Below, piece by piece: positions 1 through 11,555 of a stretch of 64,000 nucleotides of DNA (positions within the stretch are counted from its first letter, which is position 1; the number at the start of each line of letters is the position of its first letter). The position numbers were made by a program, and so were the translations under genes. The notes under the pieces were generated by a model. That model was not told the DNA's origin and did not search any database. It saw only the letters and a list, made by a program, of their open reading frames with translations. The DNA is from Metaphire vulgaris (taxonomy: Eukaryota > Annelida > Clitellata > Crassiclitellata > Megascolecidae), in the NCBI GenBank assembly GCA_018105865.1, contig CM030835.1:22366934-22430933 (forward strand). The letters run 5' to 3'.

Positions 1-1360
1 TATCACTTCAAATAATAAGTCAATTTTCAAGTGGTTTAAGAGACTTAATTAACCTGGATGAAAGCCACAATATTTGCTCTCGACATGCAATAACCCAGTG
101 ACCCAGTCTTACTGATAACTTATGAACCCATTTTTCATTTCATTTTTTATTGTTTCAACTAGGCCTACTACTGCCTTTTCGTCCAATCTCTTCCATTTGT
201 CCACAATCCTTGCACTAAGAAAGTTTTTCCTTCCTGTTTTTTCACCATCTTCTTGAGCAATTTGCACGTGTAGCCTCTTGTCATTATTGTTTATGCTTCT
301 CCATTTTCCTTTATAATGTTGTCAACAAATATTGAAGTCTTTTTTCATAGCTTAGGTTATGATATCCATTGACCATCTCTTGGCTCGTCCTTGAAACTAT
401 TCTGAAAGCTCTAACTCATTTTTTACAAATAGATTTCATTCCTGGACACAATATTCGAAATGATACCGCACTAGTGTCCTGTATAGGTAACAATTATTTA
501 TTTGTCTCGGTTCACTATTGTGTTCTTCATCATTCCCATCATCAGCCGAGCAATTTAGAGAAATATCGGTACTCTTGAAAATCAGTAATATCTATAATAC
601 CGAACGAAACTGGGTTGTTGTTGAAAATATGTTAAAGGGGGCAACTAATTAATTGAACGAACTACTCGTGATGTGTAAACGTTTGGATCAAATCTACTTA
701 CATGGAACAGATGGTGAATGTACCAGACTAATTTTGAAACAGCCAATCGCAGGTGAGCTCTATTCACGAAGCATTTAACAGGTCAGGCGAAAAAAGAATA
801 GAAATGATATTCAACATGTCATACAATGTCTCAATGAGGTATAGGCCTAATATATTCCGGTGGTATGATTTTATGGACATATTCCTGTAAAGGTTTTTAG
901 AATGTACAGTAAAATAAATTGGGCCGCAGTTACTAAGTTTTGAATAAGTTTTCTGAATAATAGAGGCTTGATGGATAGAGGCTGATCCTTGCTCTCGTTG
1001 TGTGAAATGTTCTCCAAAGCTGTAACTCGCTTCGTTTGTGAAAGATAAAAACAAACGCAATTTTCTTTTACATTTATTCCAACGTTTTTATTATCGATCG
1101 TTAGCTGTTTTTTCATGTATACTGTTCGAGTTGAATCAACATTTGGTTTGCATACAATTGCAATTGACGCTGGAATGCGTTAACCTACCTGCAAATTCGA
1201 ACGAAACGGCACAACTAGTCTTCGTTAAACGCTATCTGTCGAATGAATCTTATAAATAATTATAACAACATACTACTGAATAGGTTAAGTTAAATTGATA
1301 GAGGCTTTCACATATGAGTCTATGCAATGGTTTATTAAGAACTATTGTCCCACTTGAGGA
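1..1360. other. AT-rich sequence, no gene recognised
   Basis: Only short open frames without family resemblance occur here. I see no RNA gene, no terminal repeats and no convincing exon. Probably intergenic or old, unrecognisable repeat. Confidence 0.5.
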
Positions 1361-1490
1361 CCGAAGATGGCAGAGTGGATTACGCGATGGAGCGGCAGGC
1401 TGACTGGCTGACAAAGCGAGTTCAATCCCCGTTAGCGCCCATAGTGACTTTCACATAGACAGTAATGCCTCCTAAGCCACTTAAAAGCAT
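1361..1490 (+). mobile_element. tRNA-derived SINE
   Basis: An A-box-like stretch (TGGCAGAGTGGAT, 1368-1380) is followed about 45 bp later by a B-box-like stretch (GCGAGTTCAATCCCCG, 1416-1431), the internal RNA polymerase III promoter layout of tRNA genes. The head does not fold into a convincing cloverleaf, and it runs on into a non-tRNA tail at 1441-1490. That tail contains GCCTCCTAAGCCACTTAAA, which closely resembles the 3' tail of the LINE ending near 38410. A tRNA-like head joined to a LINE-like tail is the standard SINE architecture, so this copy was probably mobilised by that LINE's enzymes. The exact 5' end and any target duplication were not established. Confidence 0.6.
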
Positions 1491-3825
1491 GCTAAGATTA
1501 CCTTCTTCTGTTTTAAAAATCGCAGCCATATTGAACCTCCCGAACAGTTTCACTTTTCTCACTTGTCTTGAATGAATTCCGAAGAAACAAAATCGATCTT
1601 TATCATCTGTTTTTGACTTTTCTGCAAGAAAAGACGACGCAGGCTTATTATTCGCAACTATGCAAACGTTTGGAATTCAGTAGAGTTGCAATTCTGTACG
1701 AAATTCTACCACGTCTACACGCGTAAATGCTTTATTATTTTTAGATAATAATTCTTTAATGCTGCAGGAAATAATGCAGAAAGGTCGAGAGGAGTGCAAA
1801 ACTGAAAGAAAGACCAAAATCTATGATAATTAATTGGCTCATTTCTTGAATAATTTTGTGGAGTAATTCCCCGTCCCCGTCAATCAAGAATTGTGAACGA
1901 AAAATCTATACCGTGTAAGAGTTAACGAAAACGCAACACAACATAAGTCGTAGGCATAACCAAGCAATGTTAAATATTGTGTTCGATGATTTCACCTCAA
2001 ATGTTACTCGTCGAGTACTGCAACAACTGTAATGCGACTAACTAAAATCAACTCAAGGAAGAAAGGATATCGAACAAGCGCTACTTTTACTTGAATCTAA
2101 ATTTCTTTACCTACACGTAGGCCTCTACTCATGCTTCTTTTAGTTATGCTGAATGGTTTATAGAGAAAAAGGCGAGAGTCTATAAAAAATAGTCCCGCCC
2201 ATCTTTGATTCTGACACACTATCATCATATTAACTTTGAAAGTTACTTAAAATACACTAGAAAGTTCAAAGTATTTGATTTGACGTATTAAAAGTATTTA
2301 TATCAAGAATCGAATTGTCAAAAAATGAAACTATAATCATAGGCAAACAATTGATACCCTGAAGGAAACTCTGTGGCCTAAAGCAATATCAGTGTACAAC
2401 TGCACATATCGGATGAGATAAACTCAAGAGCAGACGCCTGCGTTATCTCTAAGCATGATAAGAGTGTGTACTGAGCGAAACACTGAAATTGATAACAGGG
2501 CTATGGATAGAGATGAGCATTGTTCGACCGTACAGAAAAATATTGCTCGGAGATCAGAGATGAATATAAAGCTAAAAAATGTAACGCCGAAGTAATTTCT
2601 TCATTTCATATTGTGATGGAGTGATACATTTAGTCATAGAGAGCAAGTGATTGGAATATTGGTAGGTTTGAACGGGAAGTTTACTGTGTTTGCTTCTATG
2701 TTTCTGTGAGCAAATAGGAATTCACGTTCTAGAAGGCGTGATGAGACGACGAGCGTGATTGGTCGCAAGAGCCGTTGCGGGAGGCAGTTACTTTTCGAAA
2801 GTGCGTCTTTTTCGAAGAAGAAGAGTTCGACGGTTGCCGGTGAAGAAGGCGGACGTTCGATTGCAGCGCTCCGTTCCTGCTCTTCGTTGAATTAGCTTAA
2901 ATTGCGATTGTTTAAATCTGAACCGAGATTTCAGTTCGTTAAATACTCGTGAATTCGTATATCGAAGTGGTTTTCGTGCAAAGGGCACATTTGTTTCTTT
3001 TTCATTGAATTTGTGTGGAAGCTGTTCTCAGCTGTTATTTACAGTAGTAACTAGTTGCTAAGATAGTTGCTGCCGCTGGACGTTTAAAACATTAATTAGA
3101 GTTATATAGCACTGCCTATGATAGCCGCTATGGCGGAAGAGTTGAATGGTTAATTAAGATTAAAGCGAGATTTTATAATTAGAAGAGTTTTGTCAGTTAA
3201 AATGTGCGAGTTAGAGCCCAAGTAGTTTCCCCTAGACAAGTTAGTAAGTAAATGAGCCATAGTTAGGTGGCCGCTCGTCACAATATTAAAAGTGCAAAAC
3301 GTCATATGCATAAAACGGGTCAACTCAATCTTAAGAAGAATTATAATCAAAAAACAATGCATGTCAATATTTGTAGTAAGGAATAAATTGCAATCAAAAG
3401 CAAAGCCAAAATAACTCCACGAGAATTTATAAAATATTTCGTTTGCAAATAACTATAAACTAGGTATAGCATTATGAATGCAAAAAGTGAAATCTTTCAA
3501 TCAAGTTCATAGGAGATTTATATCATTCGGATAAAATTGCTATCTCAAATATTTGCACAGGGTGTCAACTGAATTTCATCCACACCAACACAAACGCCCT
3601 CATGTTCGACAGTTTACTGAGAAAAAGACTGGCGCATGTGAACAGTGAAAGCAAAATCTACTTGAAAAGTTATCTGAAATCTACATGAAAAATATCTGGG
3701 GTTAAGTCCTGTTTGCATCAGCAATTACTTTACAAGGCGATAATACTGTATAGTAGTAGGTCCTACATAACTGTACGCTGGTTCAATGCAGTACTCGTAT
3801 TCTTTTTCTATTTATAAGCTTGATC
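1491..3825. other. No gene recognised
   Basis: Frames are short. A GC-richer patch at about 2690-2990 has local open frames on both strands but no domain I recognise. It could be an old LTR, a 5' exon or chance. Confidence 0.4.
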
Positions 3826-4082
3826 TACAGGGTGTTTCAGGAAAAAACCAGCTGAAAAGCTATAATTTCTTACAAATTCCTAAATGGATTTCTATCAAAA
3901 TTTCAAAACATGTACTTCACATATTCCCCCACCTTTCTGCCAATTCTCATCTCATTTGCATTTAATGTGGCCATTTTGTGATAATATCAAAGTCAAAATT
4001 CGATTTTTACTACCAAGCCGCAGCTTGACACGCCTAAATATCTACAGTAGCTTCACAAAAATTTGGTTTCATGCCAATTTTG

Positions 4083-4083
<1 letters not shown>

Positions 4084-4135
<52 letters not shown>
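4084..4135. repeat. (TAG)n microsatellite
   Basis: About 17 copies of the trinucleotide lie at the inner end of the left fold-back arm, continuing into TTG repeats. They pair with the CTA run at 4471-4559. Confidence 0.9.
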
Positions 4136-4470
4136 TATTGTTGTTGTTGTAAAGTTTAAATCGAACGCATTTTTTAAATTTTAAATTCACAGAATTCGAC
4201 ATAACAAGAAAAGTTTGATTTAAACTTTCAAAATGAGTAAAATATCGAATGAAGATAACATGCGAATTCAGACATTGTGGGAGCTTGGCTTTGGATACCA
4301 AACAATATTTTTGCAAAATATTCTGAAAAAGGATAGAACATTTATTCGGTGAAAGATATTTGCAAACGAGTCCATGAACGTGGATCTGAAACCAATCTAA
4401 AATTGCTTGTTGTGTCGAATTGTGTGAATTCAAAAACATTTTAAACAAATTTGTGCTCATTTTAAACTTT

Positions 4471-4488
4471 TTACTACTACTATTACTG

Positions 4489-4559
<71 letters not shown>
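4471..4559. repeat. (CTA)n microsatellite
   Basis: About 28 near-perfect copies lie at the inner end of the right fold-back arm, complementary to the run at 4084-4135. Confidence 0.9.
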
Positions 4560-4560
<1 letters not shown>

Positions 4561-5356
4561 ACATTGACATGGATTAAGGACTGAGTGGGCCGGGGGCTGT
4601 ATATTTTAAGGAGGCCTATTTTAAGGGGGCCTATTTTTAATGGGCCCAATTTTATTTTAAGAGGCCTATTTTAGCAATTTTAGCAAGTATGCAAGAGCCT
4701 ATTTTAGCATTTTTTAAATTTCAAATTTTTTAGCAATTTTATTTTAAAATTTTAGTTTTAAAATTAAAATTTAATTCTATAATTGTAAAATTTTTATCAA
4801 AATTTAAAAATAAAAAGTTTAACATTTAACGTTTTAAAATTTTGAAAATTTTAGAAACTTTTGCCCGGAAACTTAGAAACGGCAGTTAACTTTCATAGCG
4901 GCTTTCGTTGTTATTTAACTTGTTTTCGAAATGTTATATACAGTATACTGTAGCTCTATATACATGTATGCCGTATTTATTTACATATTTATAATCCATT
5001 TATATATATGACATTATTGCCCCGCATAGAAATTTTAAAATTAATATAAAAACGCTGCTATTTACTTTTACCTTGTGAAATTTAAAATTCGTAGTTGGGT
5101 TCGAAATAAGTTTGGGTTTCGAATAAATTTTAATCAGTACATGATAAATCACACAATGTTTTCTTCTCGGCTATTAAATAACTCACGCCCATTCTGATAA
5201 AAGTGAAAATCTTTCAAAAGTATCCTTTCCCATAAACAAACGGTTCACATATCTTTACACACGTCGCTGGTCCACTGTGACTGCTCTCTGATCAGTGGTC
5301 TGGTGTTCGACAGATTAAACAGATTCAAATTTTAAAAACACAATCTGCATCACTGG

Positions 5357-6159
5357 CAGTGGCGCCGGTGACCATGTCGCTGGGTTGCGCAACCTCCAGC
5401 TCAACCCCCAATTTTTCGCTGCACAATTTGTCAATAGCAATAATAATTTCCTATGGAATTTTGTTTGGTGCAGAAAATCAAGTATTTCCGATCAGGTAAA
5501 TTAATAGGTTTGAGTGTTTAACTGCTCTTCGGCTACAGTGTGCTGTGAGCTATTTGTGTTGCGGTTGCAGACGGACTGCGACACAATTAGAATTTCCATG
5601 CTGCGTATATACTACATAGGCCGTAATGGAACATTACAGGACGCATTTTGCATTGCAGAAGTGGGCGTGGCTTGTGTCGCTCTTCAGCTGCAACCGGGGC
5701 TGTTGCGATACACACCAGAGCCGAACTATAAATAGTTTGGCTCTGCACACCCTCGCCGAGGCTTAGCGGGGATCCCGACACACAGGCTGAATACCGAGTA
5801 ACTCTATGCGGGGAGGGGGTGTTGGCGCGTTGCTAGCATCACAGCATGCCTTAACTGGCCCTGTCCTTTACTTCCGACGTCCATTATTATATAGTCATAA
5901 ATTTTTTTTAAAAAATTCATGATTTTTGTAATTAAATAGGCCTATACAGTATAGTTTCGACAGTTACCTAACAGAGCTTAAGCTGGCTAGAATAATAAAT
6001 AATAATTATATTCGTGCTGAGGCAATGTCCTGCGGAAAACAATCACTATCCACATAATAGGACCTCATTGGAACCGAAGTATCCCAGCCTAATTTTAAGG
6101 GTGAACTTTTTCTCACTAACATTGCAACCCCCACTTCTTATAGCCACCGGCCGCCACTG
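5357..6159. mobile_element. hAT-like element nested inside the previous one
   Basis: Ends CAGTGGCGCCGG and CCGGCCGCCACTG are inverted. Flanks ATCACTGG (5349-5356) and ATCACTGC (6160-6167) form an 8-bp duplication with one mismatch. It has no coding capacity that I recognise. It makes three levels of nesting. Confidence 0.6.
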
Positions 6160-6197
6160 ATCACTGCCTCAGCTGGCTTCTGCAAAATTTGGCGAGT

Positions 6198-6230
<33 letters not shown>

Positions 6231-6231
6231 T
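6198..6231. repeat. (TA)n microsatellite
   Basis: An interrupted TA dinucleotide tract just downstream of the inner hAT-like element. Confidence 0.85.
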
Positions 6232-6640
6232 TGTGTGTAATGACTGGAGTTAATATAATACACTACACCGGACGTACGTACATTGCGCTTTGGCTTATCA
6301 TGAATGAAGAGACACTAAAACCGGTGGGCCTATTTTTCATGGTGGGCCGGGGGGCTACAGCCCCCTCAGCCCCGTCTTAACATGGCCCTGAACATTGACA
6401 TGAAACCAAATTTATGTGAAGCTAGATATTTAGGCCTGTCATGCTGCGACTGAGTAGAAAAATCGAAGTTTTACTTTGCTATCTCACAATGTGGCCACCT
6501 TAAATGAAAATGAGATGAAAATAAGCCGAAAGGTGGGAAAATATGTGCTGTAGCCTACACGTGTAACAATTTTGATAAAAAATATATTTAAGAATTTCTT
6601 AGAAATGATGGTTTTTCTGTCGGGGAGTGAAGACACCCTG

Positions 6641-7624
6641 TATATCACATTAAATCTCAGCTTAATCTTACTAATGCGACATCCGGAACGTGTTTCTGTA
6701 TTTCCTATCTCAATCAATGTTCAAAATTAGTAACATTTATAAAAAACAAAGTGCGGGTCGAACTCAATTTTGTAGGCTACATCCATGCATAGAAAGATCA
6801 AGATTAGGAAAAGCCGGTGTCATCAAGACTTGCAATCTCAATCTCTGGGTAAATTTGGAGATAAGTCTAGAAATATCAAGCTAATAGGCCCCTAATATGT
6901 AACTTAATCATTGGATTTAGTAAATCTAAAAATTAATTAGCAAATCTTATTGATTGATAATGTCTTGGTGATTTGGCACGAATTTATACAAGGCGAGGTT
7001 GTCCAGAATACAATTTCCTATGAAATCTCGATGGATTTGTATGTGGGCCATTTTTCTTACTTGACTGGTAAAATCGTTGAATCATTAAGTTAAATGACAA
7101 GGCTATGAGTCACCAATGTGATATCAAATGGTACTTGCATAAACTTTGTGAATGGATTTATTTTCGGTGTTCAAAGCGCTTCTAAATTTAATGGATTTGT
7201 GTCATAGATTTTTAGAAAAATTTCGATTTAAGAAAGGTTCTTAGTTTACAGTATTATTAAACCTAACAACTGAACACTGTGGAGACAAAATAGAAACGTT
7301 TTGCAGTGACGATATAGAGTGGTCTTGTCATCAAAGGCAATGAATAACTGTTTATTGTCAGTTGAGAAAAGGTAATCACTACAAAACACTGAGAAATGAG
7401 ATTCAGGTGGCATTGCGTATATATTGAAAAGCTAAGCACGACAAAGGCAAACCATTGGGGAACATTGGAGCTTATCCGAGTTGCATTTGTGCGGAGACCG
7501 TTCGTAGAGATAGTCTGTGTTAGTAAGTATTCTGAAGAAATGTCGAAGCAATTCAAAGGCAGTAGGCCTATCCCAAAAAAATAATACCAATATATGTTAT
7601 GTTCTTTTCCATAAAAAATAAGTC
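6641..7624. other. No gene recognised
   Basis: Short frames only. A 122-codon minus-strand frame at 7263-7631 overlaps a plus-strand frame and resembles no family I know. Confidence 0.4.
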
Positions 7625-7632
7625 CAACCAAT

Positions 7633-7958
7633 CAGAGGCGTCATTTGGGGGGGCCGTGGCCCCCCCAAGGAAATGAAAATATTAATTTACAATGTATTAA
7701 TGTGCAAAAAACAAAAACAGGGACGTCATTTGCGTTTGGGGGGGGCAAAAAAAGGTCAGTAAAGGAGTGCTTGATGTCGAGTAAGCGTAAAAAAGGGCTT
7801 ACAAGCAACAACAAAAAAAGGTCGTCAACGTTTTTGGGAAACTCGTCAAGTCGAAAAATTGAAAATTGCCAAAAAATTAAAAATTTAAAAAAATTAAAAA
7901 GAAAATTTTTTAAAAATTTCTCGCCCCACCCCAAGAAAAATGTGAAATGACGCCACTG
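7633..7958. mobile_element. hAT MITE
   Basis: A perfect 8-bp duplication, CAACCAAT (7625-7632 and 7959-7966), flanks inverted ends CAGAGGCGTCATTT and AAATGACGCCACTG. The 326-bp interior is G/C-run and A-rich and non-coding. Open frames across it on both strands are chance. Confidence 0.85.
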
Positions 7959-7966
7959 CAACCAAT

Positions 7967-8630
7967 GAGTGTTGTGACGTATCATTTTCAAAATTGGTGA
8001 TAAATGTTATATTTTGAAAGATGTTTACCTCTAAGACTCTAGCCAGATGCCTCCTGAATATTATAATGCAGCATTTGATTCCGGCGATTTTTCATCGAAT
8101 CAACTCGAAATTTACGGAAGTGAAGTTTCCATTAAGTTTGTTATTTGAAGCACTCGACTGCGATACTCCGAGTTTCACCTTGAATTAACAGATGAGATGA
8201 CTGAAATAGCCAAGTAGCCAATACGACTTATACAGTGTACTGTTTATGACTATTTTCAACTTTAGACTTCGCTCTCGTCCTATATCTGATAAGAACGAGT
8301 AGGCCTACAGGTATAGGCTTTGCTTATTCTATGCAGTCAGTAGGCCTAAATGTCAAGTTCCCGCAGTAGCCTGACGGCTATCGTGGACGTTAGGTCCTCA
8401 GGCCTATCACTTTACTTGACTGCTTCCAATTCAGTAGTTTTCTAAGTGCTACCTTCCATGTCAGTCGATTTTATGTTCTGCGGTTGATAGAATCTAATTT
8501 GCACACATAGTCAGACAACGGAAGCCACTTACTGTATTCATTTTGCGCACACACGCACACGCGCGCACGCGCACACGCATATACAGGATATTGTTGCTGG
8601 CCAATGTAGCATACCTTTGCTTCAGTTGTG
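7967..8630. other. No gene recognised
   Basis: AT-rich sequence ending in a short purine/pyrimidine alternating CA/CG tract near 8548-8580. No domain seen. Confidence 0.4.
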
Positions 8631-8775
8631 TTGCTTCTGAAAAAACTAAGGGAGTTATTATAATATAGAAAGACTTATTATTATATATATAATAAAGAGG
8701 GGGAGTCATTATTATATATATAATAATGAGGGGGAGTTATTATTATATAGGAATCATTATAATATGCTACACCGG
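8631..8775 (+). repeat. Dispersed AT-palindrome repeat, copy A
   Basis: It contains two copies of a perfect TATATATA-centred palindrome of the form ATTATTATATATATAATAAT, separated by GAGGGGGAGT spacers and ending in ATGCTACACCGG. The same module occurs inverted at 22088-22233 and direct at 34762-34895. Confidence 0.75.
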
Positions 8776-9390
8776 GATCCTTTATTGAGGAGCTGTCATT
8801 CTCAGCCTGTGACCTCACTGACCTGCCCAGTAACTGCGGGCACCTCGTTAGGCGGTAGTGATCCTGAACGTGAAACAAATGCTGCAGATTCCCCATAAGT
8901 GTGCCTTGTTAAACAAAGTACCGGTAGGTCTATGGAAAAATATGTTCCCGCATAGGAACACTGCCATGTAAAAGGTACAGCCAATTTCCAAATAAATAGC
9001 CCCAATATTGCCAAATTTAATTCTTCCTTTGAATCCTTCTACTAGTCCAAATTGTAAGTCCAAATTATAAATTAAAAGTACTCTGCATTAAAATATATTC
9101 CTATATTTTCTTTTTTTGATATTCCCTCAACTTCTAAATATTTACGTCTGCCAATTGTGCCGACCTATTTCAGATTCTCACCCCTACACTAGTAGCTTAA
9201 CATAGGCCTAACGGGATATTTCTATCTCTCCATGCAAACTTTTTCTATTCCTACCCTTACAACATCTCTCCTGAATTTCCTTTTAAATTACAGAATTAAT
9301 TTTTGATTTTAAAGCATTTTCATAGAATAAAATAATTGTGAACTTAGTTTAAGCCTTGTCTAGATCAGTTTTGTAATCAAATATGTGACA
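8776..9390. other. No gene recognised
   Basis: Several overlapping minus-strand frames of about 70 codons occur at 8681-9063, none with family resemblance. Confidence 0.4.
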
Positions 9391-9391
9391 A

Positions 9392-9392
9392 T

Positions 9393-9484
<92 letters not shown>
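9392..9484. repeat. Compound (CA)n(TA)n microsatellite
   Basis: About 18 CA units are followed directly by about 28 TA units. Confidence 0.95.
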
Positions 9485-9488
<4 letters not shown>

Positions 9489-9739
9489 AGAAGATTACAC
9501 TATGTAACACACTTTTTGTTTCTGGCTTCTAAGTGTTATATTTCAGTTGCCTACATATAAAGGATCTGCAAACATGGCTATATTCATCATTATATTTGCT
9601 TTCATGAGCACAGCTTACAAAAGTTGTTTATTTACACAATGGAAAAAGGTGCATTTTACTTCTCGAAAAGAAACATTATGTACTGATTGCAAATAAGCAA
9701 CAACGATCAAAATTACTTAAAAGCATTCAGAAATGAGTT

Positions 9740-11101
9740 GCTTTTCGAGATTTGTGGCTGTACTGCCAATAGCTTTCTCAATGAAAACCAAAGTCCCCCA
9801 TCACGTGTTTGTTATACCGTCCCTGGTAACGACGCTCAAAGTTCAGCAAACCCTGATGAAAGCGTTCATCTTGTTTCTCTGGGTAGGCTCCCAAGTTTTC
9901 CTTGAATATGTCAATGCGGGAATGAAGAATATGTACTTTCAGAGACATTTTGCGTCTAATTTTGGCATAGTTCTTTATGAGAGACTGGTTCAGTCTCTCA
10001 TAGTTTTCAGCCTTGTGGTTGCCAAGATAGGCATACAATACTGCAACGAAACTGTTTCAAGACCCTTTCTCCATGCTATTCAGCTTCTTGGCGAATACGT
10101 CACGCTGTGTGACCTTCTTTATCTGTGGTCCAACGAAGATACCAGCTGCGACTTTTGCCTCCGAAAGCTGTGGAAAAAGATCTAGGAGGTATTTGAAAGT
10201 TGCGGATTCCTTGTCTTGACAAATTACTTGATGAGACCTAACTTGATGTTTGAGCATCTTTCGACTGTCTATCAGCGGCTCCCACTTGCTGTTCTTATCT
10301 ATGGTGAACTCGGTCAGCTGTGGTCAATCCCTTCTACAATAGTGGACCTCAGACCTCGGTGTCCCGGTTGTTATAGAGGCAAAGAAAAACCAAGGAAATT
10401 TTGTGAAACCGCCTTGCAGACCCATCAGGAATGTTACCATTTTGACCATATTGAAGTCTCCAATGACTCAATAACCATAGTTGTTATACTTCAAAGCACT
10501 TAGCAACATCTTGACACTGGTGTAGTCCTCTCTGAGGTGTAGATGCACAAAGTGAGCCACGGGGAGAGACAAGTACTTGTTACCATTATGAAGTAGCATG
10601 GCTTTGAGGTTCTTGGATAAACTCTCTATGAATTGGCACCATCACTCAGGTAAAGGTGATTGCTATGGCCTCGAAAAGACCAGTGACATTGCTGTATAAG
10701 CACAGCCCATCTAGCTGACTGAAGAATTTGGAAAAACGTTCGTCACGCTTTCTCTGCTCTGTCACCTGCACACTTTCATCCGACAAGTCTCACTCGCTGA
10801 GTCTAGATGTCAGAAGCTCAGCATTGCACTTGGTGAGACCATGGGTCTCTGATCAGGTCGTTGAGATCTTTCTGATTGGGGAAGTATGGCTTTCTCGTCT
10901 CATCTGTATCTGTGCAATTGTATTCTGGATCTGCAATATCTTCCTGTCTGCCTTGATGTGCTCCCCTGAAGACAGTTGATTCCTCCCTGTAGCCTGTAGG
11001 AATGGGTATGGGGACTCGGGGAGCTCAGAGCCATAGGGTACCGGTGCGATGCAAACGTAGCAGAATGTATTTGCTGGCTGCAAGCAACCTCTTGATGCCA
11101 T
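9740..11101 (-). pseudogene. Decayed second copy of the CYICG/HGERFH gene family
   Basis: This is a relative of the gene at 11556-13324, in the same orientation and immediately downstream of it on the minus strand. Matching blocks occur in the same order: a TFCYVC zinc-binding start near 11060; a stretch like the GDLKV block and GLQGGFTK near 10390-10450; FVGPQIK near 10120; NFLGN-like LGNHKAENY near 10010; KMSLKVHILHSR near 9930; and DERFHQGL with ERRYQGR near 9830. The blocks lie in different frames with several stops, so it cannot be translated. Its divergence from the neighbour suggests separate insertions or an old duplication. Function unknown. Confidence 0.7.
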
Positions 11102-11555
11102 CTAAATAAAAAAAATTTGGTCAAAAATCGCTTACTCAGCAACAAGATACACTAGTACGTTGGCACTCTTAAGTCTATGGATGCAACTGAAAGCTCCCAC
11201 AAAGTGCAACAGAGTTCTAGAAGATTCCAGAAGGTTATAGAAAATTCTGTTTAGATATAAAAACTCATGGACAGCTTGCAATGTTCCAGAATAATAAGTA
11301 TGTCTGCTCAGCTTTGAATGTGAACCGAGAATGCTTTCTATAACACTGGTCAGCAAATTTTATGCAAGTTTTTGTTTCCTCTACAAATTTTGGTGAAACT
11401 AATAGATTTTGACTTGCTGAACACAAATATGTAATTAGAATTTCTGTATCACGTAAGGTTTTTAAGAAATCGACAAGTTAGCATTTAGTATTGTAACGTC
11501 TTCTGCAACATAATCCTACAGAAGGATCTAGGCAATAATGACAAGACATGAGAAA

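Larger units (their letters stand above)
4568..6390. mobile_element. hAT-like non-autonomous element nested in the fold-back
   Basis: It is flanked by a perfect 8-bp direct repeat, AACATTGA (4560-4567 and 6391-6398), the duplication length of hAT transposons. The ends are imperfectly inverted: the left begins CATGGATTAAGG, and the right end read in reverse begins CAGGGCCATGTTAAG; both continue into a GGGGGCTGTA motif. Removing it restores continuity of the fold-back arm, so the insertion is younger than the host. No transposase is visible. Confidence 0.65.
3828..6640. mobile_element. TA-flanked fold-back element with long inverted arms
   Basis: The ends read CAGGGTG (3828) and CACCCTG (6640), each next to TA, the target duplication of Tc1/mariner elements. 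The left arm (3828 to about 4134) and right arm (about 4480-4567 plus 6399-6640) are inverted copies over roughly 300 bp with visible divergence. For example, TTTGGTTTCATG on the left matches CATGAAACCAAA on the right. The arms include complementary trinucleotide runs, TAG repeats on the left and CTA repeats on the right. A hAT-like element at 4568-6390 is inserted in the right arm. I see no transposase, so this is a non-autonomous element. Long open frames here (poly-Ser, poly-Tyr, poly-Asn) are microsatellite artefacts. Confidence 0.7.

Noticed and set aside
1361..1440. A functional tRNA gene
   Set aside because: A- and B-box-like motifs are present but the arms do not form a good cloverleaf and the sequence continues into a LINE-like tail, so a SINE fits better.
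2788..2988. Arg-rich 66-codon minus-strand frame in GC-richer DNA
   Set aside because: No conserved domain, no supporting exon structure; likely chance.
4053..4649. 198-codon frame rich in Ser, Asn and Tyr, and the overlapping plus-strand poly-Ser frame
   Set aside because: Both are produced by TAG/CTA microsatellites inside a fold-back element; no non-repetitive domain.
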